Source: Neolewinella agarilytica (GTDB lineage Bacteria; Bacteroidota; Bacteroidia; Chitinophagales; Saprospiraceae). Taken from it: DNA of 64,000 bases. The translations under genes were made by a program, and so were the position numbers. Position 1 is the stretch's first letter. The number at the start of each line of letters is the position of its first letter. The notes beneath the pieces were generated by a model. The model was not told the origin of the DNA and searched no databases. It worked only from the letters and a program-made list of their open reading frames with translations. The stretch spans positions 124,001 to 188,000 of the forward strand of contig NZ_FOFB01000002.1 in NCBI RefSeq assembly GCF_900110645.1. Direction: 5' to 3'. Positions 1 to 9,131 of this stretch are shown here, one piece after another.

Positions 1-1810
1 AGTTGTCTGCCTCCAGGGTCAGGTCTGTGCTCAATAACTGGACTAAAGCCAGGTTCCGCAGGCCCGGCCGGCCGGTCAAGTATACATTGGAGCCAGCGAT
101 GGAAAGAGCCCGGGAAGCAGGGAAAGTAGACAGCAGTTGGTTGACATTGAGCGCGAAGCCGTCTGTTCGCAGGGATCCTCCATTCAGATTTAGCTTTTGT
201 GATACGTAGAGGCTATCCGCTAACTGCCAACTCCCGACATTTTCAAAAGTAACGTTTCGGTTGAATCCGATTCCTGCTGACTGAATGGTATTCCCTGTTT
301 CTACAGATGAAAAAATATAGTCTCCGGCGAAGGTGTGCTGCAGGTTTGGAGAAAAGATCAGGGAGCCTCCCAGTGTGATCGAAAGCTGGCTGGCTCCGGC
401 AAGGAAGGGTTGGCCAACGGGGGCCAGCCAGCTCATGTCATGGCAGCTGGCACTTCTGCCAATAATGGAAACTGTATCTGCCGCACCCATAAAGGAATTA
501 GCGTCAAAAACGACATCGTCCACGGCTGCCGGGATACACCCGCTGGCGGGGCCTCCGGAGCTGAAAGACCAGTTCTGTGGGTCATGCCATTGCCCGCTGC
601 CTCCGATCCAAAACAAAGTCTCTGCAAGCTTAGCATTAATAGACCAGCCGTCATTACTACCCTGGTCAATGGCATCATTGGCCGTGAAACTACCAGTGCC
701 AATGGCGTGAACAGACTGAATGGCGACAAACTCTGCCCCAATATTGTTGCTGGATTGGAAAACCGCTGGCGTAGCCAGGTTGCTGGCCCGCAGACTGATA
801 CGATTTACACAATCACCCACGGCCTGAAGATTGTTGATGGTAAAGGTGTCCCGGCTTCCGAATATGTAGTTGTTACCCGGTGCAAGGCGAAGTTGGGCAA
901 TGGCCATTTCTCCTGCAAAACGACACTGGCGGTTAGCCTCAATCAGGGCAAAACCAACGCTTGGTGCAACTTGATTTCCGGCCTGTATCGTAATCGCAGA
1001 GTTGCCCGTTAATCCGTTCAGGAACAGTTCCCCAAATTGCAGCGCCCCATCCCCCGTAAGTACCACATTGGTTACTGAGGGCCCTTCCAACTGAAAAACA
1101 GCATTCGCTGCTCTGAAGTCAAAATTGTTAGCGTTAAGGTTAAGGACCGTTGCATTATTACTGTTCGCATTTGTGCTGGGCTGAATGATAATTGTACTGC
1201 TGCCCAGATCCAGCAAGCGAAGAGACCCCGATGAACTCAGGAAATGGCTACAGCGAATCTCCTGATCATTACTGCTGAAATTGCCCTGACTAAAGGTGAT
1301 CGCTTTATTAGTTGCTACTGTGGACGCTAACGACCAACTACCCAAACCAGAAAACTCAAGAGAGGCGTCAATGGTGTGGCCGGCAAAATCTATCTGGTTG
1401 TCCGTCAGTGCTCCCGTAAAACGAATGTTACCATTGAAGTCGAAAATCATGTCCGGGCTAAGAATCATAGATCCAAAGACACTTAGCCTTACTCCATCAC
1501 CTCCGACGAAAGTTGGGGTGTTGTTAACGGCCTGCCAGTTCATGGAGCGGCAAAAAAGAAAGTCTGTATTCAGGGTGATGATCTGATTCGCTGCCGTAAA
1601 AGAGTTGCCATCAAAATAGACGTCATCCTCAGCGGTAGGCGCTTGTGAATGTGTTATCGATCCACCGGAAGAAGTCGCCCAATGGCTAATTTCTGACCAA
1701 TCTCCACTTCCGCCTACCCAGAAGTAATCCGCTCCGAAAAGAGCGGTGCTAAAGAGGCCGGTAAATAAAAAAAGAAGGATAACTGTAGAACTAATACGTC
1801 GTTGTGCCAT
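1..1810 (-). CDS. Secreted repeat surface protein, 5' part (runs off window)
   Basis: An uninterrupted reading frame starts at the ATG at 1810 and stays open to base 1, so at least 603 residues are encoded and the C-terminus is missing. The N-terminus is a signal peptide (MAQRRIS, then a hydrophobic run ending near FGADYFW). Two related blocks are visible: FWVGGSGDW...HWATSSGG...DDVYFDGNSF near residues 29-70 and FWIGGSGQW...NWSFSSGG...DDVVFDANSF near residues 390-430, each followed by Ser/Thr/Asn/Gly-rich beta-type sequence. This layout is common in very large exported adhesin-like proteins of Bacteroidota that end in a type IX sorting domain, but that domain would lie outside the window. 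Function unknown. Confidence 0.8.
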   Translation of the reverse strand, partial: MAQRRISSTVILLFLFTGLFSTALFGADYFWVGGSGDWSEISHWATSSGGSITHSQAPTAEDDVYFDGNSFTAANQIITLNTDFLFCRSMNWQAVNNTPTFVGGDGVRLSVFGSMILSPDMIFDFNGNIRFTGALTDNQIDFAGHTIDASLEFSGLGSWSLASTVATNKAITFSQGNFSSNDQEIRCSHFLSSSGSLRLLDLGSSTIIIQPSTNANSNNATVLNLNANNFDFRAANAVFQLEGPSVTNVVLTGDGALQFGELFLNGLTGNSAITIQAGNQVAPSVGFALIEANRQCRFAGEMAIAQLRLAPGNNYIFGSRDTFTINNLQAVGDCVNRISLRASNLATPAVFQSSNNIGAEFVAIQSVHAIGTGSFTANDAIDQGSNDGWSINAKLAETLFWIGGSGQWHDPQNWSFSSGGPASGCIPAAVDDVVFDANSFMGAADTVSIIGRSASCHDMSWLAPVGQPFLAGASQLSITLGGSLIFSPNLQHTFAGDYIFSSVETGNTIQSAGIGFNRNVTFENVGSWQLADSLYVSQKLNLNGGSLRTDGFALNVNQLLSTFPASRALSIAGSNVYLTGRPGLRNLALVQLLSTDLTLEADN

Positions 1811-2048
1811 AAATGTAAATCTGGCCCGGTAGCTTGTATACGACCACTCCGCCTCCGGATATTCGGAGTCGGGCTTAAAGCAGTATTAAGATACCAGGGT
1901 CGGTTTTTCCAGAAGGGTGTGTAGATAGAGAACGCGCAAATTTCGTCCGATATGCAACGGGAAAGCAGTACTGCTTCATTGGGTTATGAAGCGATGCTGT
2001 TTTGTTGGGAAAGGGAGGTTTTCGTTGACGAAATGGTTTGCGTAAAAA

Positions 2049-3179
2049 CTACGGTAAATATAGGGCTCCATTCACAGAGTCTCGCTTAGCCCCCGTTGCA
2101 GAAGAAAGAGAATTCGTTTGTCCTTTGGTTCGCAATAAAGCACATAAAGCCATAAGGGCGGCTTCTTTAAAGTCTCCGGTTGTTCGATCTGCGACCAGGA
2201 AATTAAATCGTGGATTCTCTTCTTTTTGAGTTGCCCGGAGTTGGTCGACCAGGAAAGTATTTCTGGCCCCACCACCGCTTATCAGCACTTGTTTGGTGGT
2301 GGAAGCAGTCGTTTTGGCAGAACAGTCAGTATCTGCTCTTTCCAGGTCTTTGGCTATTTTTTCGGCGAGCCATAAGGTAAAGGAATGGAGGGCGTCAGCA
2401 GCCGGCAGCCCCATCTCATCAATGAGTGGCCAAAGGCTTTCCCGTACCCAGGCATTACCGAGTGATTTAGGATAGGGAAGATCGTGAAAGGGCAGCGCGT
2501 CCAGTTTTTGCGCAAGCGCAGGTGCAAGGGAGCCCCCGGCGGCCAGCTTCCCCTCATCATCGTAGGCCAGCCCCGCCCGGGCTGCTAACCGATCCAGTAC
2601 CTGGCAGCAGCCGCTGATGTCTCCCGCCAGATATTCTCCCTGGGGAGTCTTGAGGCTTAGATTAGCAATTCCGCCGAGATTCAAAAAAGCATCATACTGC
2701 GGAAAGAGGTACTTGTCCGCTACGGGAGCCAGGGGCGCGCCCTGGCCTTCGGCGGCCAGGTCTCCGCTGCGAAACTCCGTAACGGTCTTCAGGCCAAGTA
2801 TTTGAGCAATAAAAGCACCATCTCCGATCTGAGTAGTGAACCCCCGGGCGGGATCGTGGAAAATGGTATGACCATGACTACCTGCTAACTCGGGTTCCAG
2901 CGCTGGGTACTTAGCGAGAAAGGCCGCTGCCCGGCGGCCGGTCCAACGACCGTAATCAGCATGCAGCCGCCACAGCTCCCGACCAGGAAGAGCAGGCGCG
3001 GAGCGCAACCGAGCCTTCCAGGTTGGCGGATAAGGATCAGTCTCCGCCGCCAAAATTTCCCATTCTGCAACCGCAAAAGGACCCCCTTCTGCCAACCGGA
3101 ACCGGCAAATGGCAAAGTCCAGTCCATCAAGAGAACTACCCGACATAATGCCGAGAACCAGGTGATCCTGTTGGCCCAA
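2049..3179 (-). CDS. anmK: Anhydro-N-acetylmuramic acid kinase
   Basis: AnmK phosphorylates and opens 1,6-anhydro-MurNAc released from peptidoglycan, giving MurNAc-6-phosphate for recycling. The N-terminal GIMSGSSLDGLD motif, the SHGHTIFHDP segment (about residue 100), GDGAFIAQ, FLNLGGIANLS and the C-terminal ISGGGARN and DFKEAALMALCAL motifs are all typical of the family, and about 376 aa is the normal length. The first codon at 3179 is TTG; the next ATG lies inside the GIMSGSS motif, so a TTG start six bases after the upstream stop is preferred. It follows the cytochrome gene directly and is probably cotranscribed with it. Confidence 0.93.
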   Translation of the reverse strand: MGQQDHLVLGIMSGSSLDGLDFAICRFRLAEGGPFAVAEWEILAAETDPYPPTWKARLRSAPALPGRELWRLHADYGRWTGRRAAAFLAKYPALEPELAGSHGHTIFHDPARGFTTQIGDGAFIAQILGLKTVTEFRSGDLAAEGQGAPLAPVADKYLFPQYDAFLNLGGIANLSLKTPQGEYLAGDISGCCQVLDRLAARAGLAYDDEGKLAAGGSLAPALAQKLDALPFHDLPYPKSLGNAWVRESLWPLIDEMGLPAADALHSFTLWLAEKIAKDLERADTDCSAKTTASTTKQVLISGGGARNTFLVDQLRATQKEENPRFNFLVADRTTGDFKEAALMALCALLRTKGQTNSLSSATGAKRDSVNGALYLP

Positions 3180-3184
3180 CGAAG

Positions 3185-3532
3185 TTAGTCTTTCTTCAGG
3201 TCCATGGTATACTCGGCCATGGCTTTGATCTCGTCGTCATTAAGAATTTCACCAAAGGCAGTCATAATGCCATTTTCGCTGCCATTCTTAATAATGTTGA
3301 TCCGGTAGTCAAGGTCTTTGGTGCTCTCCTGAAGATTAGCGGCCCCATTTGTGCCCATGTCTCCGTAAAGGCCATGACAAGCAATACAGCGGACTTTCCA
3401 GATTTTTTTCGCGTTAATCTCTTTTGCCACCGGCTTATCGGGCGTAGTTGAAGATTCTGCAGGAATGTCTTCTCCGCCACCACAAGCGAGTGCGATGAGA
3501 GCCAGAACAAATAGGATGGTGAACTTTTGCAT
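3185..3532 (-). CDS. Cytochrome c-type lipoprotein
   Basis: A 115-aa exported protein. The signal peptide ends in a lipobox with Cys17 (LIALAC), so it should be lipid-anchored on the periplasmic side. One heme-binding motif, CIACH, lies at residues 49-53, and a Met in GIMTAFG near residue 90 is a plausible sixth heme ligand; the C-terminal EIKAMAEYTMDL helix fits a class I single-heme cytochrome c. It probably carries electrons, partner unknown. It ends five bases before the start of anmK. Confidence 0.88.
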   Translation of the reverse strand: MQKFTILFVLALIALACGGGEDIPAESSTTPDKPVAKEINAKKIWKVRCIACHGLYGDMGTNGAANLQESTKDLDYRINIIKNGSENGIMTAFGEILNDDEIKAMAEYTMDLKKD

Positions 3533-3862
3533 GTTTATGGTTTTTTGGTACCGGACTCATTCTCATGATTTTCCCTGGTTGAGGAAACGAAGATGAGCCC
3601 ATAGCGGTAAATATACTATAGTCAATAGTTATGTCTGTGTATAAAGGTCTTCTATCTGAAGCATGTTCTACGGTGGCCAGTAATCTGGAATTTGTCTTTA
3701 TATGTGAGGCCGCCGGAAGAAGTACAAGAGGAGCCTGAATGCAGGCTTAGTTTCTTATTGCCAGGTGCTTAGCAAAAGAAAAAAGCACCAACTTCTTTCT
3801 CTCTTAGTAAAAAGTCTTATCTTTGCGGGCCGTAAGCGCAAAGCCGCTCAAAGAATAAAGAT
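3533..3862. other. Intergenic region between divergent genes
   Basis: This 330-base stretch separates the cytochrome gene from rplY. Apart from the rplY promoter box near its right end I see no gene, tRNA or strong hairpin in it. Confidence 0.5.
3818..3825 (+). promoter_or_regulatory. Bacteroidota -7 promoter box of rplY
   Basis: TATCTTTG matches the Bacteroidota -7 consensus TAnnTTTG and lies 38 bases before the rplY start codon. No convincing -33 TTTG was seen at the expected distance. Confidence 0.6.
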
Positions 3863-4489
3863 ATGCAGTCCGTACAAGTTAGCGGTGAAGTCCGCGAAAA
3901 CCTGGGTAAGAAGCACAGCAAGGCTACCCGCCGTGAAGGTTCCGTTCCAGCCGTTCTCTATGGCGCTGGTGACCCCGTTCACTTTACCATTAAGCCACTT
4001 TCTGTTCGCAGCCTGATTTACTCTCCGGAGTTTAAGCTGGCGGAACTGTCAATAGGTGGAAAGACCTATAAGGCTATCGTTAAAGATTACCAGTTTCACC
4101 CGGTAACGGATGATCTGCGTCACATTGACTTTTTGGCTCTTAAAGAAGACCACCCCGTCAAAGTACAGGTACCCGTTACCTTCGAAGGTACCAGCCCTGG
4201 CGTTCGCAGTGGCGGTAAGCTGCAGGTAGCGGTTCGTCGGGTGAAAATCAAGACGACTCCAGCTAACCTCGTAGACAAACTCGTTCTTGACATCAGCAAA
4301 CTCGAACTTGGCAGTGCCATCCGTGTTCGTGACATCAAGGAAATCGAAGGTGTTGAAATCATGAACCCTCCCGGTCAGCCGATCGCTTCCGTTGAAGTAC
4401 CGCGTGCTCTTCGTTCTGCAGCTACTGCTGAAGCGAAAGCCGCTGAAGCAGGAGGTGCCGCTGAAGGCGAAGAAGGAGCTGCTGAATAA
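3863..4489 (+). CDS. rplY: 50S ribosomal protein L25/general stress protein Ctc
   Basis: This 208-aa protein binds 5S rRNA in the large ribosomal subunit. The N-terminal L25 domain (GEVRENLGKK..ATRREGSVPAVLYGAG, then KDYQFHPVTDDLRHIDFLAL) occupies about residues 1-95. The longer Ctc/TL5-type C-terminal beta domain follows, with the VPVTFEGTSPGVRSGG and NLVDKLVLDISKLELGSAIRV motifs. An Ala/Glu-rich tail closes it, which is usual in this phylum. It stands alone between its own promoter and a strong terminator. Confidence 0.95.
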   Translation: MQSVQVSGEVRENLGKKHSKATRREGSVPAVLYGAGDPVHFTIKPLSVRSLIYSPEFKLAELSIGGKTYKAIVKDYQFHPVTDDLRHIDFLALKEDHPVKVQVPVTFEGTSPGVRSGGKLQVAVRRVKIKTTPANLVDKLVLDISKLELGSAIRVRDIKEIEGVEIMNPPGQPIASVEVPRALRSAATAEAKAAEAGGAAEGEEGAAE

Positions 4490-4535
4490 TATTCAGTTAT
4501 CTGTTTTTTCGCGCTAGCTATCACTCTAGCCAATG

Positions 4536-4574
4536 AAAATCCTTCGGTACGCCTGGCGTGCCGAAGGATTTTTT
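4536..4574 (+). terminator. Rho-independent terminator of rplY
   Basis: The arms ATCCTTCGGTACG and CGTGCCGAAGGAT form a stem with one mismatch around a CCTGG loop, followed at once by TTTTTT. It sits 47 bases after the rplY stop. Confidence 0.85.
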
Positions 4575-4577
4575 GTT

Positions 4578-4636
4578 AGACCTTGTTGCGAGTTCACCCT
4601 TCCGCTGCGCTCGAAAAGAGAACTCGCAACAAGTCT
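4578..4636. repeat. Inverted repeat behind the rplY terminator
   Basis: The arms GACCTTGTTGCGAGTTC and GAACTCGCAACAAGTC are complementary apart from one bulged C and enclose about 24 bases. It lies in the ABC transporter leader and could be a second hairpin or a leftover repeat; no function is evident. Confidence 0.5.
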
Positions 4637-4678
4637 ATTGTTAGAACCCCCGGCACCTAAACATTGTTACCTCCACGA

Positions 4679-6445
4679 ATGGCCCAACAAGACCCAAAGA
4701 AAAAATTCGACCTGCAGCTGCTGTGGCGCGTTCTCGCGCTGGCTAAGCCGTATAAGAAAATCGCCTTTTTTGCGGTTTTATTGGCCATTTTATTAGCCCC
4801 CCTGGCTATTGCCCGGCCCCGTATCGTTCAGAAAATTGTTGACGAGTTTGTCTTTACCGGAGATGTAGATGGTATGACTTTCTGGACGGCTGTCGTTTTC
4901 GGCCTCATTGTTCTGGAGGCTATTTGCCGTTACGCCTTCATCTACAGCTCGAACTGGCTGGGGCAATCCATCATCCGGGATTTCAGAGTCCGGGTTTTTA
5001 GCCACATCAACAGCCTTCGGCTAAGCTACTTCGATAAGACGCCAATCGGGACTTCCACTACCCGGACGATTAACGACATTCAGTCCATCAACAGCATATT
5101 TACCGAAGGAGTCATCACTATTATGGCCGACCTGCTGTCCATTTTCGCCGTATTGGCGGTTATGGTAACCACCAGTTGGCGGCTTACGCTTATCTGTCTG
5201 ACAACAATGCCCTTCCTCATCCTGGCGAGTTATATCTTCAAGGAAGCGGTGAAAAAGTCTTATCAGCGGGTTCGGACGCAGATTCAGAAGATGAACGCTT
5301 TTCTGCAGGAGCGGATCACGGGGATGCGCATCGTTCAGGTATTCAACGCCGAAGAGCAGGAGCGGGAAACCTTTGCGGGCATCAATCGGGAATACCGAAA
5401 AGCAAACATTGATGCCATTCTGTATTACGCCATTTTCTTTCCGGTAGTGGACATCATTGCCGCCGTGTCTTTAGCCCTGATGGTTTGGTGGGGAGCACGG
5501 GACGTCGCCCAGCTGGGAGGCGTCACTCTGGGCGCGCTGGTGGCCTTCCCGATTTACCTGAATATGCTCTTCCGCCCAATTCGGGTCCTGGCCGATAAGT
5601 TTAACACCCTGCAGATGGGGCTGGTGGCCGCTGAACGCGTTTTCGCTGTAGTAGACCGGACGGACATTATTAAGAATACCGGCACCTACGCTCCGGAAAA
5701 GCTGGAAGGAGAAGTCGAATTCCAGAACGTACACTTCGCTTACGTCGCTAACGATTGGATCCTGCGAGACCTTAGCTTTAATCTCCATGCCGGAGAAACG
5801 CTGGCTATTGTGGGGAGTACGGGGTCCGGGAAAACGACCATCACAAACGTCATTAATCGCTTCTACGAATTTCAGGAAGGACAGATCAAAATTGACGGGA
5901 AAGACATCCGGGAATATGACCTGTATGCTCTTCGTAGCCGAATGGCGATGGTCCTACAGGATGTATTTCTGTTTACGGGGACGGTGATGGACAACATCAG
6001 CCTGCGGGACCCGGAGATTACCCGGGAGCAAGTCGTGGCTGCTTCAAAGATGATCGGTGCGCATGAGTTTATCGAGAAACTGCCCGGAGGATATGACTAC
6101 GACGTTCAGGAGCGCGGAGCGACCCTGAGCATGGGTCAGCGCCAACTGATTTCGTTTGTCCGGGCATTGGTCTTTGATCCCGATATCTTGATTCTTGATG
6201 AGGCTACCTCCAGCGTAGACCCTGAAACAGAGGGCGTTATTCAACACGCCATTGAAAAATTAATTGACCGTCGGACGAGCGTCATCATCGCCCATCGCCT
6301 GAGTACTATCCGTAATGCAAACAATATCATGGTACTGGAGAAGGGGGAGATCAAAGAGCTTGGCCCACACGATGAATTGGTAGAGCTGGAAAATGGCCGC
6401 TACCGGGAGTTGTACGAGATGCAGTTTCTGGAAATGGCGGAGTAG
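4679..6445 (+). CDS. MsbA-like ABC exporter (fused membrane and ATPase domains)
   Basis: About 588 aa. A six-helix ABC exporter membrane domain covers residues 1-330 and an ATPase domain the rest. Walker A is GSTGSGKTT, the signature is LSMGQRQ, and Walker B is ILILDEATSS with the switch His in IIAHRLST. This half-transporter should dimerise in the inner membrane and export lipid-like or hydrophobic substrates, but the substrate cannot be told from sequence. The ATG at 4679 (MAQQDPKK) is chosen because the upstream in-frame start at 4664 is TTG. It stands alone with the same orientation as rplY. Confidence 0.9.
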   Translation: MAQQDPKKKFDLQLLWRVLALAKPYKKIAFFAVLLAILLAPLAIARPRIVQKIVDEFVFTGDVDGMTFWTAVVFGLIVLEAICRYAFIYSSNWLGQSIIRDFRVRVFSHINSLRLSYFDKTPIGTSTTRTINDIQSINSIFTEGVITIMADLLSIFAVLAVMVTTSWRLTLICLTTMPFLILASYIFKEAVKKSYQRVRTQIQKMNAFLQERITGMRIVQVFNAEEQERETFAGINREYRKANIDAILYYAIFFPVVDIIAAVSLALMVWWGARDVAQLGGVTLGALVAFPIYLNMLFRPIRVLADKFNTLQMGLVAAERVFAVVDRTDIIKNTGTYAPEKLEGEVEFQNVHFAYVANDWILRDLSFNLHAGETLAIVGSTGSGKTTITNVINRFYEFQEGQIKIDGKDIREYDLYALRSRMAMVLQDVFLFTGTVMDNISLRDPEITREQVVAASKMIGAHEFIEKLPGGYDYDVQERGATLSMGQRQLISFVRALVFDPDILILDEATSSVDPETEGVIQHAIEKLIDRRTSVIIAHRLSTIRNANNIMVLEKGEIKELGPHDELVELENGRYRELYEMQFLEMAE

Positions 6446-6799
6446 AGTGGTATGCTTGGTGTAAAAGCCTTATTCAACTTAACTTACACGGCAATCTAAA
6501 TTCTTCGTTGCTTTAAGAGTCCCTCGGTACGCACCGAGGGCTCAATAAGAATATGTACAAACTTAGCTTACACGGCATTAATTTAGTACGACAAAGCACC
6601 CCCTCGACCTATTGCCCCTTACCTGGCTCTTTTTACCCAACCCTGCATCCTGCGTCCGCGCCACGTCCTCTCCTTTAGCGGAAAATTATACACCTTGCAG
6701 AACAACTCACCAGGCTTGCTTATTTTGCGGTATAGAGATAGTGAACAATGAACCCCGATCTCCTCTGTATTTTACCCACGCTAGCCCAATCCTTACTGC
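6446..6799. other. Intergenic region with direct repeats and a hairpin
   Basis: This 354-base gap before the SulP gene holds two diverged copies of a sequence ending CTTACACGGCA (about 6475-6500 and 6558-6585). Between them is a hairpin with arms CCCTCGGT/ACCGAGGG at 6521-6540, without a T-tract on either side. One copy of the dispersed 19-bp repeat lies at 6644-6662. No gene is supported here. Confidence 0.5.
6644..6662 (+). repeat. Dispersed 19-bp repeat, copy 1
   Basis: TGCATCCTGCGTCCGCGCC, a variant of the consensus TTGCACCTGCGTCCGCGCC found eight times in the window. It lies 138 bases before the SulP gene, in the same orientation. Confidence 0.6.
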
Positions 6800-8749
6800 A
6801 TGACTGATGTTTTCAAATTAGACTTCTCTAACCTTCGGGGTGATTTCTTTGGTGGCCTGACGGCCGGCATCGTCGCCCTGCCCCTGGCTCTGGCCTTCGG
6901 CGCTCAAACGGCGCTTGGACCTATGGCCGGACTTTATGGCGCCATCGCCATTGCGATCCTGGCCGCGCTCTTTGGCGGCACCCCGACCCAGGTATCCGGG
7001 CCAACCGCGCCGATGACGGTTGTCTCCAGTGCCATTATCGCCAACGCTATCGTGGAAACCGGTGCGGAGTCCGTTACTGATGCGCTGCCCCTCATTCTGG
7101 CGACCTTCTTCCTGGCCGGGCTGATCGAGATGATCTTCGGCATCATCAAGTTGGGTAAATACATCAAATACATCCCTTATCCCGTTGTCTCCGGCTTCAT
7201 GAGCGGTATCGGGGTCATCATTGTAATTACGCAGCTTTTCCCCTTGCTGGGCTATAACCCAACCAATGACGAAGCGCTCGTGGAATCGCGAATGATTCAC
7301 GCCGAAGAGCAAATTCTGGAAGGCATCATTCGGGAAGAGGAGCAAAATGGTACCCTGAAGGGAGTGATGGACGGGGAAGTCATCACCGCCACCCAGGCGG
7401 CCTTCAAAGCCATAACGCCCGAACAAATTCGCGAAGAAGCCCGTAAACAGGCCAAGCGGGAAGCCAGTGGTACGGTAGGTACACTCAAGAATATCCTGCG
7501 GCCTTTCCAGACCAACGGCATCAACTGGCTCAACTTTTTGCTGGCTATTGGTACGATTATAGTCATTTATGGCTTCAAGCGAATAACGAAAGCGGTGCCC
7601 TCCAGCCTGGTGGCGCTCATACTGTTTACCCTCATTGCTTTCTTCTTCATTCCCGCAGGAGATATTCCCGTAATCGGGGAGGTTCAAAAAGGGCTACCCC
7701 CCTTTTACTTTGATTTCTTCGGGCAGTTTGCGGATACCAGCACCTTGATGCTGATCTTCAAGTTTGCCTTCACACTGGCGGCACTCGGAGCAATTGATTC
7801 CCTGCTGACTTCGGTGGTGGCTGATAACATCACTAAAACCCGACACGACCCCAATCAGGAACTCATCGGGCAGGGTATCGGCAATATGGGAGCGGCTTTC
7901 ATTGCCGGTCTGCCGGGGGCAGGGGCAACCATGCGGACGGTGATTAACGCCCAGTCAGGCGGGAAAACGAAAATTTCCGGCATCGTCGCCGGGGTCTTTT
8001 TGCTGGCGGTGCTCCTGGGCCTCAGCGGCATCGTACAATTTATCCCCAACGGGGTGCTGGCCGGGATCTTGATCACCGTCGGCATTGGCATCATCGATTA
8101 TAAAGGCTTTCGCCACCTGAATGCAGTTCCCCGCGGAGACGCGGCGGTTATGCTGCTCGTGCTACTGTTAACGGTCTTTGTTGGCCTCCTCGAAGCAGTG
8201 GCCATTGGTATGGTCCTGGCGGCGATGCTGTTTATGAAAAAGTCAGCTGATACCGTTGAAAGCGGCGCAAGTTCACAAACCCTGACCGACTTCTCTCACG
8301 AAAAGCCCTGGGCGGACGAAGGGGATCTCATTAAGCGCGTAGGCGATCAGGTCTACATTAAGCACCTTGACGGGCCACTCTTTTTTGGCTTCGTGTCTTC
8401 CTTTCAGGGCATTATTCAGCGTTTGCCGGACTTGCAGGTGCTTGTCATTCGCCTGGGGAGAGTGCCCTACATTGACCAGTCGGGGCTCTACGCCATGGAA
8501 GATGCTATTCTTGACCTGCAGAGCCAGGGCAAAGCGGTCGTCTTTACGGGCATGAACCCCCAGATCAGGAGTATGATGGAGCGGATCAACCTTATTCCCG
8601 GCTTGGTGGAAGAAAAATACGTCTTTGACACCTTTAAGGAATGCCGCAGCTGGCTGAGTGACCGGCTGGAACGTGGAGAGCTCCGTAAAGTGTCCGACGA
8701 GCAAGTTCAACAGCCGCCCAGAGTTGGCGATAACATTGACGAGATGTAA
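6800..8749 (+). CDS. SulP family anion transporter with STAS domain
   Basis: About 649 aa. The SulP membrane domain opens with LRGDFFGGLTAGIVALPLALAFG and contains GLYGAIAIAILAALFGGTPTQVSGPTAP. After the last membrane segment near residue 480 a cytoplasmic STAS domain follows, with the LVIRLGRVPYIDQSGLYAMED stretch around residues 550-575. The family moves sulfate, bicarbonate or other anions across the inner membrane. An unusual feature is a roughly 75-residue charged insertion (about 165-235, HAEEQILEGIIREEEQ...KQAKREAS) between membrane helices. Substrate unknown. Confidence 0.92.
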   Translation: MTDVFKLDFSNLRGDFFGGLTAGIVALPLALAFGAQTALGPMAGLYGAIAIAILAALFGGTPTQVSGPTAPMTVVSSAIIANAIVETGAESVTDALPLILATFFLAGLIEMIFGIIKLGKYIKYIPYPVVSGFMSGIGVIIVITQLFPLLGYNPTNDEALVESRMIHAEEQILEGIIREEEQNGTLKGVMDGEVITATQAAFKAITPEQIREEARKQAKREASGTVGTLKNILRPFQTNGINWLNFLLAIGTIIVIYGFKRITKAVPSSLVALILFTLIAFFFIPAGDIPVIGEVQKGLPPFYFDFFGQFADTSTLMLIFKFAFTLAALGAIDSLLTSVVADNITKTRHDPNQELIGQGIGNMGAAFIAGLPGAGATMRTVINAQSGGKTKISGIVAGVFLLAVLLGLSGIVQFIPNGVLAGILITVGIGIIDYKGFRHLNAVPRGDAAVMLLVLLLTVFVGLLEAVAIGMVLAAMLFMKKSADTVESGASSQTLTDFSHEKPWADEGDLIKRVGDQVYIKHLDGPLFFGFVSSFQGIIQRLPDLQVLVIRLGRVPYIDQSGLYAMEDAILDLQSQGKAVVFTGMNPQIRSMMERINLIPGLVEEKYVFDTFKECRSWLSDRLERGELRKVSDEQVQQPPRVGDNIDEM

Positions 8750-9131
8750 GTCGGGGATTTCCCATTTTCGCATTACCTTTGGGGGAGAGCATACGCAATC
8801 AAAACAGAGAGCGTTTGCTTTATGGAATCAGGTTCGTGTCAGCGTCCGGTTCCGGTAGCGGCCTTCGGGCCATCCGATAAATTGATCCCTTCTTTGGGAA
8901 GGGTAGATATATATACTTTTTGCTTTTCTGACCGCTCCGCGGGCACCTTTTTATGCGTTTGGTTGCTGCTGCCTTATGGTGGGCGCGGCCGCAGGTGCAA
9001 AGCAGCGTTTTTAGAAAAGCAAGGTTTTGGTGAGGTGCAGCCTTTGGTTAAAGCTGCTGCGCTTCCCTCGGTGCCTATCGGTATCGTGCTGTTGCTACGG
9101 CCCTGAACTCTGTTGTTCAGACCAGTAAAGC
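8750..9131. other. Intergenic region before holB
   Basis: A 382-base gap. It contains a reverse copy of the dispersed repeat (8982-9000) and an A/T-rich stretch near 8905-8925 that only loosely resembles a -7 box. Short open frames here have no recognisable protein features, so I call no gene. Confidence 0.45.
8982..9000 (-). repeat. Dispersed 19-bp repeat, copy 2
   Basis: Reverse-strand copy reading TTGCACCTGCGGCCGCGCC, one base from consensus. It faces away from holB, so it is unlikely to be simply the promoter of the next gene. Confidence 0.6.

Noticed and set aside
335-1012. Plus-strand frames in the first kilobase
   Set aside because: They are shadows of the minus-strand secreted protein, which has a signal peptide and internal repeats.
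6818-7687. 289-aa minus-strand frame
   Set aside because: Antisense to the SulP transporter, low-complexity and without recognisable domains.
8822-9106. Possible 94-aa gene before holB
   Set aside because: It overlaps the dispersed repeat, has no domain or signal-peptide pattern and an unlikely residue mix.
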